In this document: positions 38,362-46,569 of the stretch, piece by piece
Layout: every line of letters begins with the position of its first letter
How positions within the stretch are numbered: the first letter of the stretch is position 1
Source of the DNA: Flavobacterium psychrophilum
GTDB lineage: Bacteria; Bacteroidota; Bacteroidia; Flavobacteriales; Flavobacteriaceae
Reading direction: 5' to 3'
Length of the DNA stretch: 64,000 bases
Assembly (NCBI GenBank): GCA_945860385.1
Contig: CAMAQD010000001.1
Coordinates: 124,001-188,000, forward strand
Notes under the pieces: model-generated
Database searches by the model: none
The model's input: the letters and a program-made list of their open reading frames with translations, nothing else
What the model was told of the DNA's origin: nothing
Made by a program: the position numbers and the translations under genes

Positions 38362-39297
38362 TTATTCCTGCTTTAGTAACCAGTTGATTAATTCGTCATT
38401 ATCTACGATACTCCAAGAATGGGGATGTCTTCTGTTGTCCGGTTTTCTGTATCCTTTATTTTGGGTTGTTATTAAGGCTACGTTTTCATTTCCAAGTCGT
38501 TGCAGTTCGTTAATCATTGCTGAACCTTCTGTCGCGTTCATACTGGTAAAGTCGGCGGCGCGTTCTTTTAACCACCATTTTATGTCGGGTTCTGTGTAAA
38601 TTCTCAAGGGGATTTTTATCAGTTTTTTAATGGCAGTTTGGGTGGTATCTGAAAATGAGTACGGCGAAATATCGTAATAGGCGGCTCGGTTTGTTATTGG
38701 ACTTCCACCGGTTTCTTTTTCGAGTCTGTCTATCATATAGACATTCTCTGGATTGGCTTCGGTTTTTATTGATAATCGGATGTCTCTTTTTGCGGAGTTA
38801 TAAAATCTTTCAAAGTCCAGTGGTGGGTCGATTGCAAAAACTGCTGTGGGTTTTATTGCTGCGTTTTCGGCATATTTGATGGCGCAACTGCCCCCAATTG
38901 AAAATCCACCCACGTACCATTTCTTGCCTATATCTTTGTGTTTAGTGGTTACCTCTTTTATAATTCTGTTCAAAGTTTGCTGGCTTGCATTATCGACACC
39001 AAAAGATAAAGCACCGTCCTGAAAAGTGGGGATAATGGTCAGTATGCCGTTTTGAGCTAACTTTTGGGGTAAGTCCGTCTGCAATAAAACATCTTCTGCT
39101 GTTTCTCCAAAACCAGGAATAAGAAACAGATAGCCTGAGTAAGGCCGATTTTGTGGATATAGTAGGGTATAATAGTTTTTCGTTGTGTCTGTTTTGTCCA
39201 GAAAAACTTTCTCGGTTTTGGGGTTGGCTATTTGCTGTGCCTTACCATTGAAGGTAAAACATAAAAAAGTCAGTAGTATTAAAAAAAGTCTTTTCAT
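38362..39297 (-). CDS. Exported alpha/beta hydrolase (esterase-like)
   Basis: 311 residues with a signal peptide (residues 1-20, ending NGKAQ). Alpha/beta hydrolase fold: GYLFLIPGFGETAED near residue 55, the nucleophile elbow GGFSIGGSC near residue 150, a candidate acidic residue in AIDPPLDFERF, and a C-terminal His in RHPHSWSIVD. The substrate is unknown. Its upstream region and first codons are duplicated at 43087-43251. The CocE remnant lies directly downstream. Confidence 0.85.
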   Translation of the reverse strand: MKRLFLILLTFLCFTFNGKAQQIANPKTEKVFLDKTDTTKNYYTLLYPQNRPYSGYLFLIPGFGETAEDVLLQTDLPQKLAQNGILTIIPTFQDGALSFGVDNASQQTLNRIIKEVTTKHKDIGKKWYVGGFSIGGSCAIKYAENAAIKPTAVFAIDPPLDFERFYNSAKRDIRLSIKTEANPENVYMIDRLEKETGGSPITNRAAYYDISPYSFSDTTQTAIKKLIKIPLRIYTEPDIKWWLKERAADFTSMNATEGSAMINELQRLGNENVALITTQNKGYRKPDNRRHPHSWSIVDNDELINWLLKQE

Positions 39298-39349
39298 ATC
39301 CGTCTGTTGTTAGTTTAGATTGTTAGTATGCTTGCAGCTGAGGTATACC

Positions 39350-39407
39350 GCATTGCAAACGCTTCAATTTGATTATTAATTTAAGTAGGTACTCGTCGCA
39401 GAGAAGC
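39350..39407 (+). repeat. REP-like two-hairpin element, copy 2
   Basis: GCATT-GCA-AACGC (39350-39362) and CTCGTC-GCA-GAGAAG (39392-39406), the second stem weakened by two changes. It lies upstream of the esterase gene. Confidence 0.75.
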
Positions 39408-39504
39408 AGCAGTGGGGTATGAAACCACACGAAAGAATTGACTTCGTCGAATCTGCGATTTCGTGCGGGAGCGGGGGCCAAACGGCTTTTGGCTGCTGTA
39501 TTTT

Positions 39505-40662
39505 CTACTTTATTCTGTTGTATTTTTTTAGTACTTCAATAAGTAATTCATGAGGAAGTCCATAGGCCTTGTTGCCATTTATACCTTCCATTGTCTCTGC
39601 TGCCACCATCGCATTAATAATGGCTTCTTCAACAGCCTGTACCGTTGCATCAAATAAAGGGTCAATTAAATCATTTGGCAGTTGGTCCACTTTTGTAAAA
39701 CTATCTCTCTGAAAAGCTGCTGGATTTGCCGTAGAAAATGCTATAAATAGGTCCCCAGAACCGTTTTCGCCACGACCTCCTACTATGCCTATACCGAGAG
39801 GAACTCTTGCCGCAATTCTTTTTAATTGATGGGGCAACAAGGGTGCATCTGTTGCTACCACAACAATGATAGAACCATCACCGGGTTGATACGATGGAGG
39901 TGCTTTAAATTCATAATTCAAAGTGTCTTTTAATTCTTCGCCAACAGGTACTCCTGCGACTGTGAAACTTTTTTTATCTCCAAAATTGGATTGCACTAAA
40001 ACACCAACGGTATAGGTAGAATCTTTAATTTTTACCATTCTTGATGCTGTTCCTGTTCCTCCTTTAAAACCCAAGCACATCATTCCGGTACCACCACCAA
40101 CATTACCTTCCGTTATAGGACCTGATTTGGCAGTATCCAAGGCTTCGTAAGCATTACTTTCTTTTATATGAAAACCATAAATATCATTTAAAAAACCATC
40201 ATAAGTTTCTGCAACGACAGGATAGGTATACCAAAAATCTTCTTTGTACCAGCCTGTTTTTACAAACCATTTCAATACGGCATCTCTCACCACACCGACA
40301 CTATTGGTATTTGTTATCATAATGGGTGTTTCCAAAAACCCTGATTCTGTTACCCAGGTCGTACCTGTCATTTCTCCATTTCCGTTCAGCGAATACCAAT
40401 TGGCAAAAACCGGATTGTTGTTTCTTCCTCTTGGTAAAATAGCAGTAACTCCTGTTCTCACGGGGCCTTGTCCTCGAACGTTTTTGCCTTGTCCTGAAAT
40501 AATGGTGCTGTAGCCCACTTCGACCCCTTTCACATCTGTTATTGCATTGAACTTGCCTGGAACACCGTTAAAAGGAATTCCAATGTCTCTCGCTCTTGGT
40601 TTCTGTGCAAAGATTGAGGATTGAATCAGTAACAGCAAGCAAAGTAATTTATAATATTTCAT
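39505..40662 (-). CDS. Exported P1 family peptidase (DmpA-like, S58)
   Basis: 385 residues with a signal peptide (residues 1-19, ending SIFAQ). Family features: RARDIGIPFNGVPGKFNAITDVKGVEVGYSTI at the start, EGNVGGGTGMMCLGFKGGTGTASR near residue 190, and RGENGSGDLFIAFSTANPAAF near residue 300. The NGSGD segment fits the autoproteolysis site where the nucleophilic Ser becomes N-terminal in DmpA-type aminopeptidases. A periplasmic aminopeptidase or amidase is expected. Confidence 0.92.
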   Translation of the reverse strand: MKYYKLLCLLLLIQSSIFAQKPRARDIGIPFNGVPGKFNAITDVKGVEVGYSTIISGQGKNVRGQGPVRTGVTAILPRGRNNNPVFANWYSLNGNGEMTGTTWVTESGFLETPIMITNTNSVGVVRDAVLKWFVKTGWYKEDFWYTYPVVAETYDGFLNDIYGFHIKESNAYEALDTAKSGPITEGNVGGGTGMMCLGFKGGTGTASRMVKIKDSTYTVGVLVQSNFGDKKSFTVAGVPVGEELKDTLNYEFKAPPSYQPGDGSIIVVVATDAPLLPHQLKRIAARVPLGIGIVGGRGENGSGDLFIAFSTANPAAFQRDSFTKVDQLPNDLIDPLFDATVQAVEEAIINAMVAAETMEGINGNKAYGLPHELLIEVLKKYNRIK

Positions 40663-40966
40663 CTTGGTCCATTGTTAATTAGTACTCTGCACTGTGGCTG
40701 CCCAGTTTTAAATAGGTCTGAAGCTATCAGAGGTATCATCCTAAAATAGGGAGGCTTTGTCTGATCAATGCCATGCTTAACTATTTTCAAATATACATAA
40801 ATATCAATCTCCGTTTTAGATTTCTTTGAAAACCTTGTGGAGTAGTGCTGATAGTGTGGTTGTTGGCTATCGGTTATGAGTTAACTGTTAGGGGAATTTG
40901 ACTCTTAATTTATTTAGGTACTCGTCGCAGACGAGCAACAATGGGTGTGGGAACCAGATCGAGTGT
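40663..40966. other. Gap between P1 peptidase and SRPBCC gene
   Basis: No gene seen. It contains REP-like copy 3 near its right end (40921-40935). No promoter with consensus spacing was found for either flanking gene. Confidence 0.55.
40905..40940 (+). repeat. REP-like element, copy 3 (second block only)
   Basis: A perfect CTCGTC-GCA-GACGAG palindrome at 40921-40935 preceded by TTAATTTATTTAGGTA. The GCGTT block normally found 40 nt upstream is missing. Confidence 0.75.
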
Positions 40967-41404
40967 TTATTTTTGTTCTACCAATTCTTTCACTTTACTG
41001 TTCATTTCTTCAAATCCTTTTTTAGTGCTATCGTCAAGTTGTTTTTTGAAAAGCGGAACAAGTATTCCTGCAAATTTTTCACTTTGCTTAAAAGTTGTTG
41101 TGCCATTTCCGTTGTCAATAAGTTCAAATTTATGTTCTCCATCAAAAAGGCCCGCAAACCATAAATGTCCAAGCCATTTTAACTCCTTATTAGTTTCAAA
41201 GGTCAAAACTTTTGGTTTAAATGTCATTCCTTTTGCTTTTGGAGGTTCAATTCTTGCTGTTATTTTATTTCCAACTTTTACATCACCTGTAATTGATTTT
41301 ATAAACGGATTCCAATTCGGATAACTTTTGAAGTCAGTAAGAATTGCCCAGACTTTTTCTGGTTGTGCATTTATTAGTATTTCTGTTTTAATTTCTATTG
41401 CCAT
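40967..41404 (-). CDS. SRPBCC (START-like) domain protein
   Basis: 145 residues, one domain. The N-terminal strand IEIKTEILINAQPEKVWAILTDF and the following YPNWNPFI are typical of the SRPBCC/Bet v1-like fold. Then come KVGNKITARIEPPKA, and a C-terminal helix GFEEMNSKVKELVEQ. It probably binds a hydrophobic ligand in the cytosol; the ligand is unknown. No operon partner is evident. Confidence 0.88.
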   Translation of the reverse strand: MAIEIKTEILINAQPEKVWAILTDFKSYPNWNPFIKSITGDVKVGNKITARIEPPKAKGMTFKPKVLTFETNKELKWLGHLWFAGLFDGEHKFELIDNGNGTTTFKQSEKFAGILVPLFKKQLDDSTKKGFEEMNSKVKELVEQK

Positions 41405-41480
41405 TTTGGAGTATTTTAAATTAGTTATAATTAAATTCTATTATTTCTTTGTATCAGTGCTTTGTCTTCAATCACCCTCC

Positions 41481-42140
41481 TTATTTTTTCTTTTTAATAT
41501 CAAAAGAATACCCGATACTCACGTTAAACACCCAAGGTGTAGCGTTGAAACCAGGGTCTTGCGTTTTGATTTCTTCCGTCATCATAGTTTTCTTATTGTA
41601 GTAACTATAGTTGTTTCCTTCTAAAGAAGAAGCGATAGTTGGCCAAAATCTAATACTAGGTGCAATCGTAATACCTCTTAGAGATGATGATTTGTTTTTA
41701 AAGGGTTGATAGTTTCCATATACACCGATACCTAAACTCATGGTATTGTACGAAATGATTTGATTGCCATCATTTTGTGATTCGCCTTCATAATAATATT
41801 CAAAACGATGCCATTTTGGTTCTACTCTAACATTTATCCATTCTTTTACTCTATACCCTAGCCCGAATCCGGTTGTCCAGGGAATATGAACTGCCACACC
41901 TTGTCTTTTTAGGTCGGTTGTTACGGTATTTCCAGAATAATCTAAAGAAACACCATGGGAGTAATCAAAAATGAATCGATTGTAGATCAAGTTGCCTTCG
42001 AGATTGAAGCCTTTAGCTACTATAGGTTGTGTTAATCCGAACAGCACATTTATTTTTTTGTCTGTTTTCCATTCTTGCGCATAAGAACTTACTGCTACAG
42101 TCAAGCTCAATGCCATTAATAAATTTAATTTTGTAAACAT
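41481..42140 (-). CDS. Exported hypothetical protein, probable small outer-membrane barrel
   Basis: 219 residues with a signal peptide (residues 1-21, ending VSSYAQ). The rest is made of alternating strands with aromatic ends: FNLEGNLIYNRFIFDYSHG, TGFGLGYRVKEWINVRVEPKWHRFEYYYEG, MSLGIGVYGNYQPF and a C-terminal PWVFNVSIGYSFDIKKK. This is the pattern of a beta-barrel of about eight to ten strands, though the final strand is followed by four lysine-rich residues. No family recognised. Confidence 0.75.
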   Translation of the reverse strand: MFTKLNLLMALSLTVAVSSYAQEWKTDKKINVLFGLTQPIVAKGFNLEGNLIYNRFIFDYSHGVSLDYSGNTVTTDLKRQGVAVHIPWTTGFGLGYRVKEWINVRVEPKWHRFEYYYEGESQNDGNQIISYNTMSLGIGVYGNYQPFKNKSSSLRGITIAPSIRFWPTIASSLEGNNYSYYNKKTMMTEEIKTQDPGFNATPWVFNVSIGYSFDIKKKK

Positions 42141-42215
42141 TGTCGTTATAGTTTTTAGTTAACGATGCAAAGATGAATACAAAATCAATTCTTGCTCTTG
42201 ACAAAAATCAAGAAA

Positions 42216-42788
42216 TTATAAAAGTTGTTTTTTCCTGATTCTACTAAATGTTTCGGGTGTCATTCCAAGCATTGAAGCAATATATTGCAGCGGGACCTGA
42301 TTAAAAAGTTCTTTGTTGCTTTCGAAGAAACGATGATAACGTTCTTCTGAGGTCATTGAAAGATGACTAAAAATGCGGTCTTCCATCATCATAAAATAAA
42401 TAGCGAGAAAGTTTTTCTCAAACTGATACCAAAGTGGAATTAAATGGTTAATTCTGTTGTAATCGTCTCTTGATATGGTCAACATCTCTGTATCAGTCAA
42501 TGCCTGAATTGTAAAACGTGCTGGGTTCTGAAAAATCAGGCTCGAAACATCAGTAATGAAAAAACCTGCTGTCGAAATCCATTGGGTCACTTCTTTATCT
42601 TCTGTTTCAATAAAAATCCTTAAAATTCCAGATTGGATGAAGCTCAATTTATCGCATTGTTTTCCGGCTTTTAAAAAATAGTCTCCTTTTTTAATTGAAG
42701 TCCATTTGAATAAGGACACTATTGTTTTCAAGTCGTCATTTGCCACAACTCCAAAGTAAGATTTTATATAGTGTTCAAGTTCTATCAT
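42216..42788 (-). CDS. Crp/Fnr family transcriptional regulator
   Basis: 190 residues. Cyclic-nucleotide-binding beta-roll in residues 20-115 (KGDYFLKAGKQCDKLSFIQSGILRIF), a connecting helix, and a C-terminal helix-turn-helix (VPLQYIASMLGMTPETFSRIRKK). The Arg expected for phosphate binding in Crp is not evident, as in most Bacteroidota members, so the ligand is unknown. Direct repeat copy 1 lies in its upstream region from 42811. Confidence 0.9.
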   Translation of the reverse strand: MIELEHYIKSYFGVVANDDLKTIVSLFKWTSIKKGDYFLKAGKQCDKLSFIQSGILRIFIETEDKEVTQWISTAGFFITDVSSLIFQNPARFTIQALTDTEMLTISRDDYNRINHLIPLWYQFEKNFLAIYFMMMEDRIFSHLSMTSEERYHRFFESNKELFNQVPLQYIASMLGMTPETFSRIRKKQLL

Positions 42789-42810
42789 ATTTCGTGGTGT
42801 GTAGCAACAT

Positions 42811-43084
42811 TGCCGCTAACTACAATTTATGTGCATAAAATTACCAGATATTGTTTTATATTGGCAAGTTTTGTGCACGTTATACTAGTATTTGTGCTTG
42901 TAAATATTAATTTATACCAGACAAATTTAATTTAAAATCTTACATGTCATAAGGAAAGTTATCAGCGCTGGGTTTTTAAGACGTTTGCCGTGACGACAAC
43001 AGGTTGCCGCTCCCGATACTAATCGGGATCGGCAAGACAGGGGAAGTTGAATGCGTTATGAGGTTTAGGACGGGGATGAGACGG
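42811..43084. repeat. 274-bp direct repeat, copy 1
   Basis: Shares its full length with 43646-43920, from TGCCGCTAACTA to GGATGAGACGG, with scattered substitutions. It contains a CCCGAT-ACTA-ATCGGG hairpin (about 43014-43029). The repeat pair brackets the small isomerase-like gene at 43277. Confidence 0.85.
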
Positions 43085-43086
43085 AG

Positions 43087-43251
43087 AAACATAAAAAAGT
43101 CAGTAGTATTAAAAAAAGTCTTTTTATACCCGTTTGTTGCTAGTTTAGATTGTTTGGTTTTATGCTTGCAAGTAAGGTATACCGCGTTGCAAACGCTTCA
43201 ATTTTATTATTAATTTAAGTAGGTACTCGTCGCAGACGAGCAGCAGTGGTG
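43087..43251. repeat. Copy of the esterase 5' end and upstream region
   Basis: Matches 39257-39415: same order of esterase codons 1-12 (minus strand), leader, GCGTT block and CTCGTC block. In this copy the start codon ATG reads ATA, so it cannot start a gene. The right part is REP-like copy 4 (43184-43240), in which both palindromes are perfect. Confidence 0.8.
43184..43240 (+). repeat. REP-like two-hairpin element, copy 4
   Basis: GCGTT-GCA-AACGC (43184-43196) and CTCGTC-GCA-GACGAG (43226-43240) are both perfect stems. This is the best consensus copy. Confidence 0.85.
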
Positions 43252-43276
43252 TGGGTAAATAACATATTTTGTCTTG

Positions 43277-43528
43277 TTACCTTAGTGCAATTATTTCAAT
43301 TTTCATATAGGGATAATAAGGTAGAGTTGACAGTTTTTTGTCCACGTCCGATTTGTCATTGGCCATTAAAACCAAGTAAATTCCAGCGGTTTCGCCTTTT
43401 ATGTAAGAAGCCAAAAGAGTCCCATTGTCTTCCCATTCCTTTATTATTTCTTGCTCTCTTGGTAATAATTTCATTCTTGTTTCATTGTCTAGTCCTTGTA
43501 AAAGGATGTCAATCATAAATTTATTCAT
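43277..43528 (-). CDS. Small muconolactone-isomerase-like protein
   Basis: 83 residues, no signal peptide. The pattern LPREQEIIKEWEDNGTLLASYIKGETAGIYLVLMANDKSDVDKKLSTLPYYPYMKIEI fits the ferredoxin-like dimeric alpha/beta-barrel fold of muconolactone isomerase and YCII-type proteins. The enzymatic role is uncertain. The gene stands alone between the two copies of the 274-bp repeat, which suggests it moved in or survived as a unit. Confidence 0.7.
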   Translation of the reverse strand: MNKFMIDILLQGLDNETRMKLLPREQEIIKEWEDNGTLLASYIKGETAGIYLVLMANDKSDVDKKLSTLPYYPYMKIEIIALR

Positions 43529-43645
43529 TGTATCGTTCTTTATTTGTTGGCTTACTCTAATCGGTTTTCAGCTTTCTCCGTTTTTTAATTTGTCAAAGTT
43601 ATTTTTTTGCAGTCAATTTTAAGTTTGCACTGTCGTTTTTTAAGC

Positions 43646-43920
43646 TGCCGCATAACTATTTTATACGCGCATAAAATCACCAGTTTTTGTTTTATATTGG
43701 CAAGTTTTGTGCACGTTAGACTAGTATCTGTGCTTGTAAATATTAATTTATACCAAACAAATATAATTAAAAATCCTACCCATCAACAGGAAAGTTATCA
43801 GCGCTAGGGTTTTAAGAAGTTTACGGTGACGACAACAGGTTGCCGCTCCCGATACTAATCGGAATCGAAATGACAGGGAAAGTTGAATGCATTATGAGGT
43901 TTAGGACGCGGATGAGACGG
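43646..43920. repeat. 274-bp direct repeat, copy 2
   Basis: Second copy of 42811-43084, in the same orientation. Confidence 0.85.
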
Positions 43921-44068
43921 ATTTACTTCGTAAAGACGCGGATAAAAACGGATTTATATATTGATGTTGGTGGTGTGCCGTTTGGCGCGGATTGGTTTGT
44001 TGTGGGGTGTGAGTTGGGGGTGATTAATTGCTATTGTTGGCCACCGCGCCGGCTGGCTCCTTCGCTAA

Positions 44069-44114
44069 AACAGTCCACTGGACTGTTTTTTAACGCTCGG
44101 CCCCCTAAAGGGGG
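44069..44114. repeat. Palindrome pair AACAGTCCA-C-TGGACTGTT and CCCCCTAAAGGGGG
   Basis: The first palindrome is perfect around one central base (44069-44087). The second (44101-44114) also occurs at 56869-56882. They look like a dispersed Bacteroidota intergenic element. Confidence 0.75.
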
Positions 44115-44243
44115 AACTGGCGAAGTGGTTAATTGTTGGGATTAGATGAAAGGAAACCAGACCGAGAGGTCTAGTTTTTTTTGTCCGTTTTCGGTTATCA
44201 GTTGTCGGTTACAGATTTTGGGATGACCCCCTAGCGATAAACC

Positions 44244-44300
44244 GCGTTGGAAACGCTGTGTTTTGACTGTTAATTGAAGCAGGTACGCGTCGCAGACGAG
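44244..44300 (+). repeat. REP-like two-hairpin element, copy 5
   Basis: GCGTT-GGA-AACGC (44244-44256) and CGCGTC-GCA-GACGAG (44286-44300, one mismatch). Confidence 0.75.
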
Positions 44301-44372
44301 CAGCAGTATGAGTTTTGTTTTCATAGTTTTGATCTATGGTAAATTATTTAGTGAATTCTAAACAGTTTCAAA

Positions 44373-44828
44373 TTAAAATTTAGTTTCTGTTTTATTCTTT
44401 TTGCATAAAGTTGTGAGTTTGTCAAACTGTTCTTTCAGTGTGTATAAATCCACTTTCTGAAGGCCAATAATCCGGCCATAGATTTCTTTGTTTTTGTCTT
44501 TTATGTAGGCCATTGGAAAAATGATTTCCCATTTTTTTATTACGAATAAGTTCAGCGTTCTTATTCTTTTTGGAGGACAGCAAGCAGGTATCGGTTCTTT
44601 TTTGTTGATTATTGATTTAGCAATGCTGTCTGTAAAGGTGACAATACCTTGTTCGTTTGCACTGATTTTTTTTATAAAGGCACTATTTTGTTTGTTGTCG
44701 GTGTAATAGGCCAGCGGGTTGGCTTTGAGTATTGCATTGATGCTATCGACAGTTTTGTTAAACTGCGATTTAGGAAGTTGCGCAAACAATGACATAGAAA
44801 ACAGGAGAAAGTAGGTACTAAATTTCAT
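44373..44828 (-). CDS. Exported hypothetical protein of the secreted cluster
   Basis: 151 residues with a signal peptide (residues 1-16, FLLFSMSLFAQ). The mature part has VDSINAILKANP, then VTFTDSIAKSI, a Cys pair in PACCPPKRI, LNLFVIKKWEI, and a C-terminal helix ending TTLCKKN. The layout (SINxIL, DSIA, NLF, late Cys) resembles the gene at 45301, so they are probably distant paralogs. Function unknown. Last gene of the minus-strand cluster. Confidence 0.7.
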   Translation of the reverse strand: MKFSTYFLLFSMSLFAQLPKSQFNKTVDSINAILKANPLAYYTDNKQNSAFIKKISANEQGIVTFTDSIAKSIINKKEPIPACCPPKRIRTLNLFVIKKWEIIFPMAYIKDKNKEIYGRIIGLQKVDLYTLKEQFDKLTTLCKKNKTETKF

Positions 44829-44846
44829 TTGTTAGCAGTTTATCAA

Positions 44847-45284
44847 TTATTTGTTTTTCAATTTTGTTATAATTTTCAACAAAGCTTCCCTGTTTTTTGC
44901 TTCGTGGTAAAATTTGGGCAGTTTTTCTAAAAGTGTAAAACCTGTTCGGTCTTTATGTTCGCGAATGGTAGCTGAGATATATCGTTCTAAATACTGTAAA
45001 TGTTTGTCGTTGTATGCCCAAAAAATATCCTTCTTGAAAGGGCCTTGCAACCAAAGTTCTGCCTGAAAATATTGATTTGCAGGCCTTTCAATGGTGCCAT
45101 TTTCTATTGCTGTGGATGTTTCTTTGTTGCAACCACAATGCAGGCAAAATAAACGAGCCGTTTTAGTTTCGGGATTTACTTTTGCTATTGCTTTTTTGGC
45201 ACAAGCGGGACACACAATCCACACTTCTTGATAGAAGTTGGAAAGGAGTAGATTTTCGTCTTGGAAACGATTTTGCTTGTTCAT
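44847..45284 (-). CDS. Zinc-ribbon hypothetical protein
   Basis: 145 residues, no signal peptide, so it is the cytosolic exception in this cluster. A four-Cys zinc ribbon has its first pair in WIVCPACAKK (residues 25-28) and its second in FCLHCGC (about residues 47-50). The rest is helical with aromatic residues (FQAELWLQGPF, IFWAYNDKHLQYLERYI). The role is unknown. Spacing to neighbours is 16-18 nt, so it is cotranscribed with the secreted proteins. Confidence 0.75.
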   Translation of the reverse strand: MNKQNRFQDENLLLSNFYQEVWIVCPACAKKAIAKVNPETKTARLFCLHCGCNKETSTAIENGTIERPANQYFQAELWLQGPFKKDIFWAYNDKHLQYLERYISATIREHKDRTGFTLLEKLPKFYHEAKNREALLKIITKLKNK

Positions 45285-45300
45285 ATCTATTTCAAATTGA

Positions 45301-45753
45301 TTATTCGCACTTGTATTTTGGGTTTAATTTAGAGTAACTGTTACAGATATACCCTAAAGCGTCCATTTCCTTTTTTAGAGCCTTGGTGTATTGATTTCCA
45401 ATAAATATCGTGACTACTGGTTTCTGATTTTTGCCCATTGCTTGAATTTCATTTCCTTTTATAACAAAGGAATTAACCTTAAACAAATTAAAAATCAGCC
45501 GCTTTGACATTGTGTTTTCGTCCGCTATACTATCCACACAAAACACATTCCCTTGTAGGTTAGCCTTTATTTTTATCGGATAAAACACATCGAAATTGGA
45601 ATTGGTAAAACGCACCATTTTGGCTTTAACCAGAATAGAGTTGATTGAAACTACTGTTGTGTTTAAATTTGAAGTATAGGATTGGGCTTTGACCGAAAAG
45701 TTAAATAGTAGTATTAAAAGAAGTATGTATGCCTTTTTCATATTTAAATTCAT
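45301..45753 (-). CDS. Exported hypothetical protein, paralog-like to 44373
   Basis: 150 residues with a signal peptide (residues 1-23, ending FSVKAQ). Features: TVVSINSILVKAK, then FCVDSIADENTMS, LIFNLFKVNSFVIKGNEIQ and a late MDALGYIC. The same landmarks appear in the 44373 product, though overall identity is low. Start is directly after the lipoprotein gene stop (45754). Function unknown. Confidence 0.7.
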   Translation of the reverse strand: MNLNMKKAYILLLILLFNFSVKAQSYTSNLNTTVVSINSILVKAKMVRFTNSNFDVFYPIKIKANLQGNVFCVDSIADENTMSKRLIFNLFKVNSFVIKGNEIQAMGKNQKPVVTIFIGNQYTKALKKEMDALGYICNSYSKLNPKYKCE

Positions 45754-46071
45754 TTATTCACAAATTTCATCCACCCAACGATGGGTTATTTTTCCTTTAT
45801 TATCAATATTAAATACGGCGCCAACCGGACATTTATTCGGGCTAATTGAATCTGTTAAATACCGATAATCAAAACCATTGTCAATGGGTTCGCCTAATAT
45901 GTTTTTTACTTGTAAAGTAGTAATATCTAATGGCATCAATTCGACCGCTTTGGCAAGGCTTTTATAATCTTTTTGGTTTTGATACTCTAGTCCGTATTTT
46001 TTTGCCTCTTCTTTTGTAGCGCAACCAGAAAACAAGACAAGAACGAATACGTATTTAATCTGTTTTTTCAT
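45754..46071 (-). CDS. Small lipoprotein
   Basis: 105 residues. The lipoprotein signal ends at LFSGC (Cys about residue 18). The mature part has VELMPLDITTLQVKNILGEPIDNGFDYRYL, which fits a SmpA/BamE-like or DUF-type two-layer fold where LxxxxVxxILGxP is common, but the match is loose. It sits in the tight minus-strand run with no spacer to the next gene. Function unknown. Confidence 0.7.
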   Translation of the reverse strand: MKKQIKYVFVLVLFSGCATKEEAKKYGLEYQNQKDYKSLAKAVELMPLDITTLQVKNILGEPIDNGFDYRYLTDSISPNKCPVGAVFNIDNKGKITHRWVDEICE

Positions 46072-46072
46072 T

Positions 46073-46549
46073 TTAATTATTTTTTTCTAATTTACAATAG
46101 CCAGAGAGTTCATTCAGTTTTCCTTGAAAATCCTTGTGTTTTTCTCTATTTTCAAGTTTCAAAAGGAGTCCAATCTTCTTGGAATTGTTGTATAAATGGA
46201 CAGTTATTTTTTTTGTCTTTTTATTTTCTGTTGTTTCCTTAATTGCTCTATTTTTATAATACAGTTCTCCGTTTTCTTTCAGCATAGCTCCTGAAGTAGG
46301 GAATTCGATTGTGACATTTTCGTCCTTGCTGTTTTCATAGTCTATTGTTTTTATCTTAATAGAACAGGCCTCAATGGTGAAATTTATATTTTTATAGGTA
46401 CTCAAACGACCGCTTTGTAATTGCGCATTTTGCACAAATAAAGCCCTGAATTCGGCTATCTTTTCTTGTTGTTCTGAAGGCTTATTTTGAGCATTGCTTT
46501 GATATAAAGTAAGGCAAAAGAGTAAAAGAAATAACTGTATTTTTTTCAT
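46073..46549 (-). CDS. Exported hypothetical protein
   Basis: 158 residues with a signal peptide (residues 1-20, ending YQSNAQ). The mature part is mostly beta strands: NINFTIEACSIKIKTIDYEN, NVTIEFPTSGAMLKENGELYYKNRAI and KITVHLYNNSKKIGLLLKLEN, ending with ELSGYCKLEK. No family recognised. 20 nt separate it from the FGE-like gene upstream. Confidence 0.7.
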   Translation of the reverse strand: MKKIQLFLLLFCLTLYQSNAQNKPSEQQEKIAEFRALFVQNAQLQSGRLSTYKNINFTIEACSIKIKTIDYENSKDENVTIEFPTSGAMLKENGELYYKNRAIKETTENKKTKKITVHLYNNSKKIGLLLKLENREKHKDFQGKLNELSGYCKLEKNN

Positions 46550-46569
46550 TTTATTTTGTTAAATTCAGT

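Larger units (their letters stand above)
43529..44372. other. Gene-free stretch packed with repeats
   Basis: Contains direct repeat copy 2 (43646-43920), a GGATGAGACGG/GACGCGGAT run, two perfect palindromes (44069-44087 and 44101-44114) and REP-like copy 5 (44244-44300). Open frames here are made of repeat sequence and are not supported as genes. Confidence 0.75.

Noticed and set aside
40941..41324. A 127-codon open frame on the + strand
   Set aside because: It is antisense to the SRPBCC gene, which has clear family motifs.
43840..44145. A 101-codon open frame on the + strand
   Set aside because: It is made of the direct repeat, GACGCGGAT runs and palindromic sequence, with no protein features.
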